Positions 48,132 through 56,721 of a stretch of DNA of 64,000 nucleotides are shown here, in pieces; positions within the stretch are counted from its first letter, which is position 1; every line of letters begins with the position of its first letter. The DNA is from Bacteroidetes bacterium UBA1941 (GTDB lineage: Bacteria > Bacteroidota > Bacteroidia > Chitinophagales > LD1): the NCBI GenBank assembly GCA_002336805.1, contig DDEZ01000007.1, positions 197,489 to 261,488 of the forward strand. Reading direction: 5' to 3'. The position numbers and the translations under genes were made by a program. A model generated the notes under the pieces. That model did not search any database, was not told the origin of the DNA, and saw nothing but the letters and a program-made list of their open reading frames with translations.

Positions 48132-48923
48132 TCAGGGCAGGTCGTTTACTTCATCAAAGTTGAAATAAGGGTTGTCAAACTTGAGGTCTTTGTAATATAC
48201 CAGTGACCATTTGCCTTCATTATACTCCAGCGCAGTCATATTTTCTACCCAGTCCCCGGAGTTCATATATACTACCGAGCCGTTGTCAGTTGTGATCTCT
48301 TTGATCACCGGCAGGTGAATGTGGCCATTCAGCACATAGTCATAGCCTTCGTCTATAGCTATCTCGGCTGCGGCCATCTCGTAGTTATTGATCTGCTTGA
48401 TACCGCGCTTGGTAGCGTCTTTTATAGCTTTAGTGAAGTTGATATTGTCTGCCCCCCAGAGCGCCCTGAGCACATTCACAAACTTATTGATCAGGATCAG
48501 CAGCTCGTACCCGGTATTGCCCAGTTTGGCCAGCCAGCGGGAGCCACGCATGGTCACATCAAAGATGTCTCCATGAAAGATCCAGTGCCGCTTGCCATCC
48601 AAATCCAGGATCAGCTTGTCCTCCAGCTCCAAATTGCCCAGCTGCATACCACTGTAGCGGCGCAGCAGCTCATCATGATTTCCCGTGAGGTAGTGCACCT
48701 GCACGCCGGAGCTGATAAATTTGAATACCCGCTGGAGTACTTTGGAGTGAGACTTAGGGAAGTAATAAGAGCGAAACTGCCAGATGTCTATAAAGTCTCC
48801 GTTGATCACAAGTATCTCCGGCTCTATTGATTTGAGGTAGCGGTTCAGCTCCTTGGCCTTGCAGCCGAGAAACCCCAGGTGCACATCAGATATTACGCAT
48901 ACTTTGACCTGACGCTTGCTCAT
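48132..48923 (-). CDS. lpxH: UDP-2,3-diacylglucosamine diphosphatase-like metallophosphoesterase (LpxH type)
   Basis: 263 residues from ATG 48923 (MSKRQVKVCVISDVHLG). Calcineurin-like dinuclear metal site: Asp13 and His15 (SDVHLG), NGDFIDIW, GNHDELLRR, FHGDIFD and NGHIHLP. The layout, with a long middle insert around WLAKLGNTGYELLI, is that of LpxH-type lipid A enzymes, which release lipid X from UDP-diacylglucosamine. Assignment to LpxH over a generic phosphoesterase is likely, not certain. A near-perfect promoter lies directly upstream and would give a leaderless mRNA; hence the start choice. The in-frame start at 48992 is rejected. Confidence 0.85.
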   Translation of the reverse strand: MSKRQVKVCVISDVHLGFLGCKAKELNRYLKSIEPEILVINGDFIDIWQFRSYYFPKSHSKVLQRVFKFISSGVQVHYLTGNHDELLRRYSGMQLGNLELEDKLILDLDGKRHWIFHGDIFDVTMRGSRWLAKLGNTGYELLILINKFVNVLRALWGADNINFTKAIKDATKRGIKQINNYEMAAAEIAIDEGYDYVLNGHIHLPVIKEITTDNGSVVYMNSGDWVENMTALEYNEGKWSLVYYKDLKFDNPYFNFDEVNDLP

Positions 48924-48928
48924 ACTCT

Positions 48929-48959
48929 CAAAGATATACCAGATAAGGCAACAAACAAA
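48929..48959 (-). promoter_or_regulatory. Consensus Bacteroidota promoter giving a leaderless lpxH mRNA
   Basis: Minus strand: TTTG (48959-48956), exactly 19 bases, TATCTTTG (48936-48929), then five bases and the ATG. Both boxes match the consensus perfectly. Confidence 0.7.
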
Positions 48960-49046
48960 TCTGACCCGTAGGGCGAAAGTCATATGCGCCATTTTTCATA
49001 AATTGACTTAACTCCTTATTTTCACCACCTAAATACTGATAAGACT

Positions 49047-49757
49047 ATGGGTCGCGCGTTTGAATACCGTAAAGAGAAAAAGTTTAAGAGATGGGGTGCT
49101 ATGGCCAAGGCCTTTACCCGTATAGGAAAAGAAATAGCGATCTCCGTCAAGCTCGGCGGTCCGAGTCCGGAAACGAACGCCCGCCTGCGCCAGGCTATTA
49201 TCAACGCCAAAGGCGCCAATATGCCAAAGGCAAACGTAGAAGCTGCAATAAAGAAAGCGTCCTCAAAGGACACCACCAACTACGAAGAGGTCACCTACGA
49301 GGGCTATGGTCCTCATGGTGTAGCTATAGTAGTAGATACCCAGACAGATAACACCACCCGGACAGTAGCCAACCTTCGTACCATCTTCAATAAGCTGAAT
49401 GGCGCGATGGGTACACAGGGTTCGGTAGAGTATATGTTTCAGAAGAAAGCCGTCTTCAAATTCCCTAAGGGTAATCACAACCTGGAGGAGCTGGAGTTTG
49501 AGCTCATAGACCACGGCCTGTCCGAGCTGCAGTCTGATGAGGAGACGATCATTGCTTATGCAGAGTTCGTGGACTTTGGCAAGCTGGCAAAGGCGCTGGA
49601 AGAAAAAGGCATCGAGGTCACAGAAAGCACTTATGACAAGATCCCCGACTTTTACAAAGAGGGCCTCTCTGACGAGCAGGCAGAGGAAGTGATCAAGCTG
49701 ATAGACCGGCTGGAGGAAGATGATGATGTGAGCCTCGTCTTCCACAACATGAAATAA
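49047..49757 (+). CDS. yebC: YebC/PmpR family protein
   Basis: 236 residues. Three-domain fold; the N-terminal MGRAFEYRKEKKFKRWGAMAK matches the family signature in modified form, and GGPSPETNARLRQAIINAKGANMPKANVEAAI is intact (core GANMPKANVEAAIKKAS). Long known as a DNA-binding regulator; members are also linked to relief of ribosome stalling at polyproline. The start AUG is well supported by the conserved N-terminus. It diverges from the lpxH-like gene. The following gene is in the same direction after 50 bases and may share its transcript. Confidence 0.96.
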   Translation: MGRAFEYRKEKKFKRWGAMAKAFTRIGKEIAISVKLGGPSPETNARLRQAIINAKGANMPKANVEAAIKKASSKDTTNYEEVTYEGYGPHGVAIVVDTQTDNTTRTVANLRTIFNKLNGAMGTQGSVEYMFQKKAVFKFPKGNHNLEELEFELIDHGLSELQSDEETIIAYAEFVDFGKLAKALEEKGIEVTESTYDKIPDFYKEGLSDEQAEEVIKLIDRLEEDDDVSLVFHNMK

Positions 49758-49807
49758 GAGCTGGCCCGAACCTTGCTGCCCTAGTATTCTTTCTAACACA
49801 AACTCCC

Positions 49808-50566
49808 ATGACACTCCAAACACTCAATATTATCACGCTGGTATGGATCGGCGTGGCAGTAGTCTCATTCCCTTTTCTGCTACGGGTCACCGCACCATAT
49901 GGCCGCCACGCCACTAAGAAATGGGGGCCTATGATCAGCAACCGTCTCGGATGGATACTGCAGGAGGCGCCATCAATGATCTTCTTGTCTATCTTCTTCT
50001 TTACAGGAGATCTGCCCAAGACACATGTGAGCTTTTTCCTCTGGGGTTTGTGGGTGGCCCATTATATCTATCGGAGCTTGATATTTCCTTTTCGCACCAA
50101 GACGACCGGTAAAAAGATACCTGTTTTGATCGTCCTCTCAGCTATTGGTTTCAACTTTATGAATGGCTTTACCAATGGCAGCTACCTCGGTAGCTTCGGT
50201 GGCAACTATGACGACAGTTATTTTACTTCTGCGCAATTCATCATCGGGATGATAGTTTTTGCGACCGGCGTATTTATCAATCATCAGTCTGACAATATCC
50301 TCCTGGCGCTCCGCAAACCAGGAGAAACAGGATACAAGATCCCTCAGGGGGGGGTATTCCGCTATATATCCTGCCCCAATCTATTTGGTGAGATGATAGA
50401 GTGGACTGGGTATGCCATACTGGTGTGGAGCCTGCCAGCACTGGGCTTTGCCATATGGACCATTGTAAACCTGACACCCCGCGCGCTGGACCACCACAAG
50501 TGGTACCAGTCTAAGTTTCCAGACTATCCTAAGGAAAGAAAAGCGTTGGTGCCTTTTATCCTGTAG
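49808..50566 (+). CDS. Steroid 5-alpha-reductase-like membrane protein
   Basis: 252 residues with about six hydrophobic segments. The C-terminal NADPH-binding pattern of the 3-oxo-5-alpha-steroid 4-dehydrogenase family is clear: INHQSDNILLALRKPGETGYKIP, then GGVFRYISCPNLFGEMIEWTGY, then a final HHKWYQSKFPDYPKERKALVPF. Bacterial members saturate lipid or isoprenoid double bonds; the substrate is unknown. A run of eight G's (50347-50354) lies inside the conserved PQGGVFRY segment. It ends four bases from the convergent subtilase stop. Confidence 0.9.
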   Translation: MTLQTLNIITLVWIGVAVVSFPFLLRVTAPYGRHATKKWGPMISNRLGWILQEAPSMIFLSIFFFTGDLPKTHVSFFLWGLWVAHYIYRSLIFPFRTKTTGKKIPVLIVLSAIGFNFMNGFTNGSYLGSFGGNYDDSYFTSAQFIIGMIVFATGVFINHQSDNILLALRKPGETGYKIPQGGVFRYISCPNLFGEMIEWTGYAILVWSLPALGFAIWTIVNLTPRALDHHKWYQSKFPDYPKERKALVPFIL

Positions 50567-50570
50567 CAGA

Positions 50571-52829
50571 CTATTGACCTACGGCAACTTTGATCATGGA
50601 CTGATGGCTGCCAGATGCTACACGCACCATATACATGCCGGCACTGTTGCGGCCGAGATCGAGCGCCGTGGTATTTTTTCCAGCGGTAGCTTTCCACTCT
50701 GATGCGTAGATCATACGACCAGAGACATCATAAACCTCTACGACCAGATCCTCAGCACGCTCCGCCTGATAGCTCAGTGTAAACTGACCATGATTAGGAT
50801 TTGGATAGAGCGATATGGCGAGCGTATTGCCAGGCACTTCTCCCACTCCGGTAGAGAGGGCTGCAGCGATCACTGCACCGTAGGCATTGATCTTGCCATG
50901 GCCCCATGTATTGAGGCCGGAGGCCGGGAGCACTCCGGTGAATGTATCCCGGATGGCAGTCTGTGTCATGATCCTCTTCACCTGCTCCGGATAGAGGCCT
51001 GGATTGGCCTGCAGCATGAGGGCTATGATACCGGAGGTACATGGAGTGGCCATAGAGGTGCCGGAGAACTGTGCCCAGTAGTATTTTTTATTCTGATTGG
51101 GGTCCAGCCAGGAGGTCACTACATCGCTATAGTCCGCACCGCCCGGACGTACATCTGCGCAGAACGAATTGACAGATGATACTACGCAAAGGCCGGGAGC
51201 TGTGATGTCAGGCACTGTGCGGCCATCACGCGTAGGGCCATGACTGGAGAAAGGCACCAGCTGTCCCAGAGTTGTATAGTTGAAGAAATTATAACTCTGA
51301 TGGAAAATATTGGTGTACTCTACCTTGGCAGAGTAAGCGCCTACAGACACCGCTGAGCGCGTAGATACTATATCACTGGTGGTATACGCGCTATCACCCT
51401 GAGTAGCCCATGGATAGCCAAAACTGGTCAGCGCTCCGCCATATCCTTCGCCGTTGGTCACATAGCCGTCCCAGAAATCGACGCGGCCATCGCTGGAGCG
51501 TAGTGAGAGCACGACGCTGTCTGTAGTTGCACGGCTATATAGTGTCAGATAGATACGAGGCTTGCCGTTAAACTCTGCCGTAGAGGTGACTATTTGTACA
51601 TGCAGGCTATCATGATTGGTGCCCGGCAGGCTGAAACTATGCAGGCTATTGTCCAGGCAGACATATCCTGTGCTGGCTATTTCACTACCGTGATACAGGC
51701 TGACCTGCAGGCAAAATGTCTTGGCCGTGTCTCCCCAAAAGTCCAGCCATAGCTTTTTGGTGGTAAGGTATGGACTGAATGTGGCGAAAGTCTTGACCAC
51801 CGTATCGGTAGCGGTAAAGGTCTTTTGAAGGTGTATAGCGGCATCGCCCTCATTGCCGCCAGCTACTACAAAGATGCGGCCGGGACCAGTCAGCGCATCG
51901 CAACCTTCGCTGAACAGCGACGAGCCATCGCGTGGACCTACAGGGGTACCCCAGCTTAGATTCACTACGGCCGGCTTGCCTACAGAGGCAGCATAGGTAA
52001 AGACATAATTGATACCATCCAGAAAATCTGACATACCTGTACCCTGCCACTGGCTGGAGTCAGGCATGATGCCTACCAGCACCAGCTCACTCTCAAAGGC
52101 CATACCGCGGTACAGCGCGCTGCTCGTATCCGTACTACCAAAACCACTACCTGCCGCGATACCCATGACGTGCGTGCCGTGGGTGGCTCCGGTATTGTCT
52201 GTCTGCTGGCTCTGTATCATAAAGCTATCCGTGATCTCGCTGCCATAGGCGAAACCCGCAGGAGGCGTGCCTTGCGATTTCATCTCCCATACCCGTGAGA
52301 CACGATAGTTAGTGCCTGATGTATCATAAACAGTCGGGTGCGTATAGTCAAAGCCAACGTCTACTATGCCTACCACCACACCCTTGCCGGTATATGGATG
52401 CGGCAGGCCTATACCGGCATGCACCGAGTCCACACGGGTAGTACGGCGGGCGGAGTCCAGCGCCATGCTGACCGGCTCGTCCAGCTGTATATAGTCTATA
52501 CCGCTGACCTGAGTGAAGGCTTCTACGCTCGCCAGTGGCACTTGAGCTGTCCATATACGGCCAGCCCTGGTACCTACCTGTACACCCAGCACCTCCAGAT
52601 CTGCCTGAGAGATAGCAGGTGTGACCCTGATCAGCGCACTGATACATACGCCAGCTGTTGTCTTCTTATACACGTAATCCTGCTGTATGGCAGATTTGCC
52701 TCCGCTATTTCTGAGTGTGGCGAGATAGATCTGCGTATGCGGTGAGAGTCTGGCGTGTGCTTTTTCTGCAGTTTGCGCCGAGACCAGGTACGCATATGAT
52801 ACAGCCAGGAGGAGGAGTATTTTCTTCAT
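50571..52829 (-). CDS. S8 (subtilisin) family secreted peptidase with T9SS tail
   Basis: 752 residues from ATG 52829 (MKKILLLLAVSYAYLVSAQ), with a signal peptide. The catalytic triad is Asp157 in VGIVDVGFDYTHP, His217 in ATHGTHVMGIAAGSG, and Ser in FSGTSMATPCTSGI at about 594. The inhibitor-like propeptide occupies about 20-140. The oxyanion Asn lies in VVAGGNEGD. The C-terminal 80 residues (ISLYPNPNHGQFTLSY ... GMYMVRVASGSHQSMIKV) are a T9SS type A sorting domain. The protease is therefore predicted to be secreted to the surface or medium. It diverges from mutS2. Confidence 0.95.
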   Translation of the reverse strand: MKKILLLLAVSYAYLVSAQTAEKAHARLSPHTQIYLATLRNSGGKSAIQQDYVYKKTTAGVCISALIRVTPAISQADLEVLGVQVGTRAGRIWTAQVPLASVEAFTQVSGIDYIQLDEPVSMALDSARRTTRVDSVHAGIGLPHPYTGKGVVVGIVDVGFDYTHPTVYDTSGTNYRVSRVWEMKSQGTPPAGFAYGSEITDSFMIQSQQTDNTGATHGTHVMGIAAGSGFGSTDTSSALYRGMAFESELVLVGIMPDSSQWQGTGMSDFLDGINYVFTYAASVGKPAVVNLSWGTPVGPRDGSSLFSEGCDALTGPGRIFVVAGGNEGDAAIHLQKTFTATDTVVKTFATFSPYLTTKKLWLDFWGDTAKTFCLQVSLYHGSEIASTGYVCLDNSLHSFSLPGTNHDSLHVQIVTSTAEFNGKPRIYLTLYSRATTDSVVLSLRSSDGRVDFWDGYVTNGEGYGGALTSFGYPWATQGDSAYTTSDIVSTRSAVSVGAYSAKVEYTNIFHQSYNFFNYTTLGQLVPFSSHGPTRDGRTVPDITAPGLCVVSSVNSFCADVRPGGADYSDVVTSWLDPNQNKKYYWAQFSGTSMATPCTSGIIALMLQANPGLYPEQVKRIMTQTAIRDTFTGVLPASGLNTWGHGKINAYGAVIAAALSTGVGEVPGNTLAISLYPNPNHGQFTLSYQAERAEDLVVEVYDVSGRMIYASEWKATAGKNTTALDLGRNSAGMYMVRVASGSHQSMIKVAVGQ

Positions 52830-52898
52830 AAACCGTGTATTTCTTAGTTCGCAAGATATACAATTTTGCAGCGCGCTCACACGTCTGAGGGTCGTGGC

Positions 52899-52930
52899 TT
52901 TGCTCTTTGCGGGCCATTTCACCATCTTCG
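52899..52930 (+). promoter_or_regulatory. Candidate promoter of mutS2
   Basis: TTTG at 52899-52902, 20 bases, CATCTTCG at 52923-52930, seven bases, then the ATG. The -7 box deviates from TAnnTTTG at two positions. Confidence 0.3.
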
Positions 52931-52937
52931 CAGTCCC

Positions 52938-55031
52938 ATGCTTTTGTATCCTTCACATACTATTGAGAAACTAGAGTTTGACAAAATACTGGCGCTGGTA
53001 GCGCAGTACTGCCGGAGCGAGCCGGCCAAACAGGCCGCAGTGGCACTGGAGCCCAGCACTGACGCAGCGGAGGTGCGCAAGCAGCTCCTGCACGTACATG
53101 ATTATCGCAAGATCATGACTACAGGTTCACACTTCCCACTGGACTATGTAGCCGACCTCAGCAAAGAATTGACGCTGCTGGGCATCACAGATGCGGTATT
53201 AGATCAGGAATCTTTTACCCGTATCAAGCGGACCGCACTGACCATAGAGGGCATCTTCCGCTTTTTCACGGCCAATGAAAACCTATACCCTAACCTGGAA
53301 GCGATAGTCGGCGGTATCTACTACGAGAAACAGATCGTGCAGCTGATCAATGCCGTCTTTGATGAGAACGCCAATGTGAAAGACAATGCCTCCAAGGACC
53401 TCATGGATATCCGCAGCAGGCTCAGCAAAAGGCGCAATGACCTCAGCCGCGTCTTTGCCCAGATCATACAGAAATATGCGAAGCTAGGCATCCTGACAGA
53501 CTCTGGCCAGAGTATACGCAATGGCCGAAAAGTAGTGACCATCGTAGCCGAGAGTAAGCGCCAGATGGGCGGCATCATACACGACGAGTCCGATAGTGGC
53601 AAAACGGTCTTCATGGAGCCACGAGAGACAGTAGAGCTGAACAATGAAATATTTGAACTGGAGCGCGCAGAAGACCGAGAGGTCTATCGCATCCTGAAAG
53701 TTTTGACAGCGCAGTTGGCCCTTTACCGTCAGCTGCTAGATAGCTATCAGAGTGTGATCACGAAGTATGACCTGATACAGGCTAAGTCAAAATTTGCCAA
53801 TGAGGTCAACGCTTCTTATCCTATTGTTTCTGACAAGCCTGTGATACACCTACGCAAGGCTGTACACCCGCTGCTCTATCTGCACCTGAAGAGATCCAAA
53901 AAAGAAACGATCCCTCTCAACATCAAACTAGACGAGGAGAATCGTATCCTCGTGATATCTGGCCCCAATGCCGGCGGCAAAACGATCACACTAAAAACGA
54001 TCGGCCTGCTGCAGATGATGCTGCAGAGTGGCCTGCACGTGCCGGTAGATGAGCGGTCGGAGATGGGCATCTTCCAGTCGCTTTTCGTAGACATAGGTGA
54101 CTCTCAGAGTATAGAGGATGAGCTGTCTACCTACTCGTCTCACCTTCGCGCCATGCGCTTCTTCCTAGATAATGCTGATAAGCGGACCATGTTTCTGATA
54201 GACGAGTTTGGCACCGGCTCTGATCCGGCGCTGGGTGGCGCTTTTGCAGAAGCAATACTGGAGGAGCTTGCCTTCAAGCGGGCCTATGGTGTAGTGACCA
54301 CGCACTATCTCAACCTTAAGATCATGGCTAACAAAGTGAAGGGTATCCTGAATGGTGCGATGGTTTTCAATGAGGAAACACTCATGCCTACCTATCAGCT
54401 CACTACGGGCAAGCCGGGCAGCTCCTACACCTTTGCCATAGCAGAGAGGACCGGCCTGCCACGCATACTAATAGAGCGGGCCAAGGACCTGGTGGATAAT
54501 CAGCACTACCAGCTGGATCTGCTCTTGAATAAAGTAGAGCAGGAGCATCAGCTGCTTCTGGAAAAAGAAAAAGAGCTGAACACCAAAACATCAGAGCTAA
54601 ACGACCTCAAGAAAAACTATGAGACGCTGCTCGCCAAAGTCCAGCAAACGCGCGAAAGGCAAACCAACCAGCAAGTCATACAAAATAACGCCAAGACCAC
54701 ACCATACATCCGTGAGGCCGAGCGCAGACTGCAGAAGCTGCTCCGGGACTGGGAGACACGCAAAGACCTGGAGGTAGTGGCAGAACAAACTAAAAAAGCC
54801 ATAGAGGCAGAGAAGCCCAAAGAGGATAAAAAAGAAAAACAGAAACCTGCTGCTCCAGAGAAAAAGAAGGAGGCACCTAAACCGGTGCTCAAGCTACATC
54901 CTGGCGCCAGGGTCAAGATCGTTTCGTTCAATAAGAACGGGATCATAGAATCCGTGAAGGGAAACAAAGTAACTGTGGTAGCTGACGATATGCGTATGAC
55001 TGTACAGAAAGATGACCTGATCAATATCTGA
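52938..55031 (+). CDS. mutS2: Endonuclease MutS2-like ATPase without a Smr domain
   Basis: 697 residues from ATG 52938 (MLLYPSHTIEKLEFDKIL). The MutS core, lever and ATPase domains are present: Walker A GPNAGGKTITLKTIGLL at about 341, the signature TMFLIDEFGTGSDPALGGA, and the switch THYLNLK. A coiled coil follows (about 520-610, Lys/Glu/Gln-rich). The protein stops after a KOW-like domain (HPGARVKIVSFNKNGIIESV ... VQKDDLINI). The C-terminal Smr nuclease domain of canonical MutS2, which is about 80 residues longer, is absent. Thus it may act as a branched-DNA or ribosome-collision ATPase without nuclease. The stop is one base from that of the convergent esterase. Confidence 0.92.
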   Translation: MLLYPSHTIEKLEFDKILALVAQYCRSEPAKQAAVALEPSTDAAEVRKQLLHVHDYRKIMTTGSHFPLDYVADLSKELTLLGITDAVLDQESFTRIKRTALTIEGIFRFFTANENLYPNLEAIVGGIYYEKQIVQLINAVFDENANVKDNASKDLMDIRSRLSKRRNDLSRVFAQIIQKYAKLGILTDSGQSIRNGRKVVTIVAESKRQMGGIIHDESDSGKTVFMEPRETVELNNEIFELERAEDREVYRILKVLTAQLALYRQLLDSYQSVITKYDLIQAKSKFANEVNASYPIVSDKPVIHLRKAVHPLLYLHLKRSKKETIPLNIKLDEENRILVISGPNAGGKTITLKTIGLLQMMLQSGLHVPVDERSEMGIFQSLFVDIGDSQSIEDELSTYSSHLRAMRFFLDNADKRTMFLIDEFGTGSDPALGGAFAEAILEELAFKRAYGVVTTHYLNLKIMANKVKGILNGAMVFNEETLMPTYQLTTGKPGSSYTFAIAERTGLPRILIERAKDLVDNQHYQLDLLLNKVEQEHQLLLEKEKELNTKTSELNDLKKNYETLLAKVQQTRERQTNQQVIQNNAKTTPYIREAERRLQKLLRDWETRKDLEVVAEQTKKAIEAEKPKEDKKEKQKPAAPEKKKEAPKPVLKLHPGARVKIVSFNKNGIIESVKGNKVTVVADDMRMTVQKDDLINI

Positions 55032-55032
55032 T

Positions 55033-56622
55033 CTATTTGAAAATGCTGTAGTCAGCCCACACCTTTCTGTAGTAATCAGATGGGTCTGATACGACCTGGG
55101 ATTTTTTATCAAAGATCATCGTGTAGCGGTGAGTCGGATCATATTTCACCCAATCACCATTAGAAGATTCACCAGATGGGCTGCCATAGCGGGCAAAGTT
55201 TAACCAACTCTGCTGCATCTTTGCAGAGATGCGATGTAGTGTTTTCCTGTTTGCTCCCAGTGTAAAAAACTTGCCCAGGCCATGGTCCATATTGCCAAAT
55301 ACAAAAGGCATCTCCAGTCCGTGGCAGGAGCCCAGGCCTGTCATACGCAGCAGCGGCGATGACCACTGAAACCGGTACATGTACGTAGAGGCAAATCTAT
55401 GCTGCTGCTCTGTAAAGCGGATACAAGGCATGACAAACACGCCATCTGTGGTCATATCCATCACGCCACTCCTGTGTGGGTATTTCTTATAGGCCTTGAC
55501 CAGTTTTTGCCTGGCCTCTACTTCTACATTGGCCAGATAGGGAGCCAGTTCATGCGCATTTCGAGGTGTTACTCCTATCTTTTTTAGTGACAGAAAAGTA
55601 GCCTCGTCTTTATTAGTACCTATCATCATGTCTATACCAGATGCTGCGCCGGACTGAATAGATGTCATCAGGTCATGTGGTAGAAAACTGCCATCTACCG
55701 TGGGAGCCAATACTTTGACGGTGGTAGTTTCCTTCATCAGCTGTGCAAAAAGACGATCCATGCCGGCTACGAGCGTATCTGACGGTAGCGCTTTGAGCTT
55801 ATCCAGATCGTTTGGTCCCAGTCCTACCAGCTTTAGATAGCGCAGCGTAATCTCGGTAGCAGTCTTGGGCGTCCATAGAGATTCAGGTACTCCGCTCTCT
55901 ACGATAGCTCTTTTAAAAAGGCCTTTGGCCGATGGTGCGCTCATGAGTGTCATCACACTGATGGCTCCTGCAGATTCGCCGAAAATCGTGACCTGATCCG
56001 GATCGCCGCCAAAGGACGCGATGTTATCCTTTACCCACTTTAGTGCTGCTACCTGGTCACGGATGCCGAGGTTATTATCAAAGCCGTCCTTATTGCCTTT
56101 TATCTCATCGAAATAGAGGAACCCTAATGCACCAAGGCGATAGTTGATAGATACTACTACCACATCGCCATTCTGAGCGAGATGTGTGCCGTCATAGAGG
56201 CTACCAGAGCCCGACCCTACCAGAAAGCCTCCGCCGTGTATCCACACCATTACTGGTCTCTTCTTTTGGTCTGCGGCAGGCGACCATACGTTCAGGTAGA
56301 GACAGTCCTCTCCTTGCTCTTTGGCACTAGCCGTGCGGTGGGTTTGCGGGCATGCCAGGCCAAACTTGCTGGCGTCCTTTATGCCTTCCCATCTCTGGAC
56401 TGGCTGTGGTGCGCGAAAGCGTAACTCTCCTACTGGTGGCTGAGCGTAAGATATACCTCTCCAAATCGAGATACCTCCCTCCTTCGTACCTCGCAGCGTA
56501 CCAGAAACTGTCTGGGCCAGCGGCTGCTCCACAGCTGGCCGGTTGTCTGCTGCCATGAGTAGTGAGCTGATGTGCAGAACTATTAATAGGATAAATGTGC
56601 GGGTAGTGTAGTATGCTTTCAT
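55033..56622 (-). CDS. Type B carboxylesterase/lipase family protein
   Basis: 529 residues from ATG 56622, with a signal peptide (ending LLMAADNRP). Alpha/beta hydrolase with the nucleophile elbow IFGESAGAISVMTL (Ser at about 214), the acid in MIGTNKDEATFLS, and the His in GSCHGLEMPFVFGN. The type B signatures EDCLYLNVW and GGGFLVGSGSGSLYDG (oxyanion hole) are present. It should act in the periplasm or outside. Specificity is unpredictable. A candidate promoter lies directly upstream. The gene is convergent with mutS2. Confidence 0.93.
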   Translation of the reverse strand: MKAYYTTRTFILLIVLHISSLLMAADNRPAVEQPLAQTVSGTLRGTKEGGISIWRGISYAQPPVGELRFRAPQPVQRWEGIKDASKFGLACPQTHRTASAKEQGEDCLYLNVWSPAADQKKRPVMVWIHGGGFLVGSGSGSLYDGTHLAQNGDVVVVSINYRLGALGFLYFDEIKGNKDGFDNNLGIRDQVAALKWVKDNIASFGGDPDQVTIFGESAGAISVMTLMSAPSAKGLFKRAIVESGVPESLWTPKTATEITLRYLKLVGLGPNDLDKLKALPSDTLVAGMDRLFAQLMKETTTVKVLAPTVDGSFLPHDLMTSIQSGAASGIDMMIGTNKDEATFLSLKKIGVTPRNAHELAPYLANVEVEARQKLVKAYKKYPHRSGVMDMTTDGVFVMPCIRFTEQQHRFASTYMYRFQWSSPLLRMTGLGSCHGLEMPFVFGNMDHGLGKFFTLGANRKTLHRISAKMQQSWLNFARYGSPSGESSNGDWVKYDPTHRYTMIFDKKSQVVSDPSDYYRKVWADYSIFK

Positions 56623-56638
56623 ATTGATATATGAACAG

Positions 56639-56667
56639 CAAAAATACCCTGCAGTTCTCAAACCAAA
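56639..56667 (-). promoter_or_regulatory. Candidate promoter of the carboxylesterase gene
   Basis: Minus strand: TTTG (56667-56664), 17 bases, TATTTTTG (56646-56639). Predicted transcription start about ten bases before the ATG. Confidence 0.4.
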
Positions 56668-56721
56668 GCTCTATTTCTGACGAAGGCGCAGATTGTCTCT
56701 ACCTACCGTCGCCAAAACATG

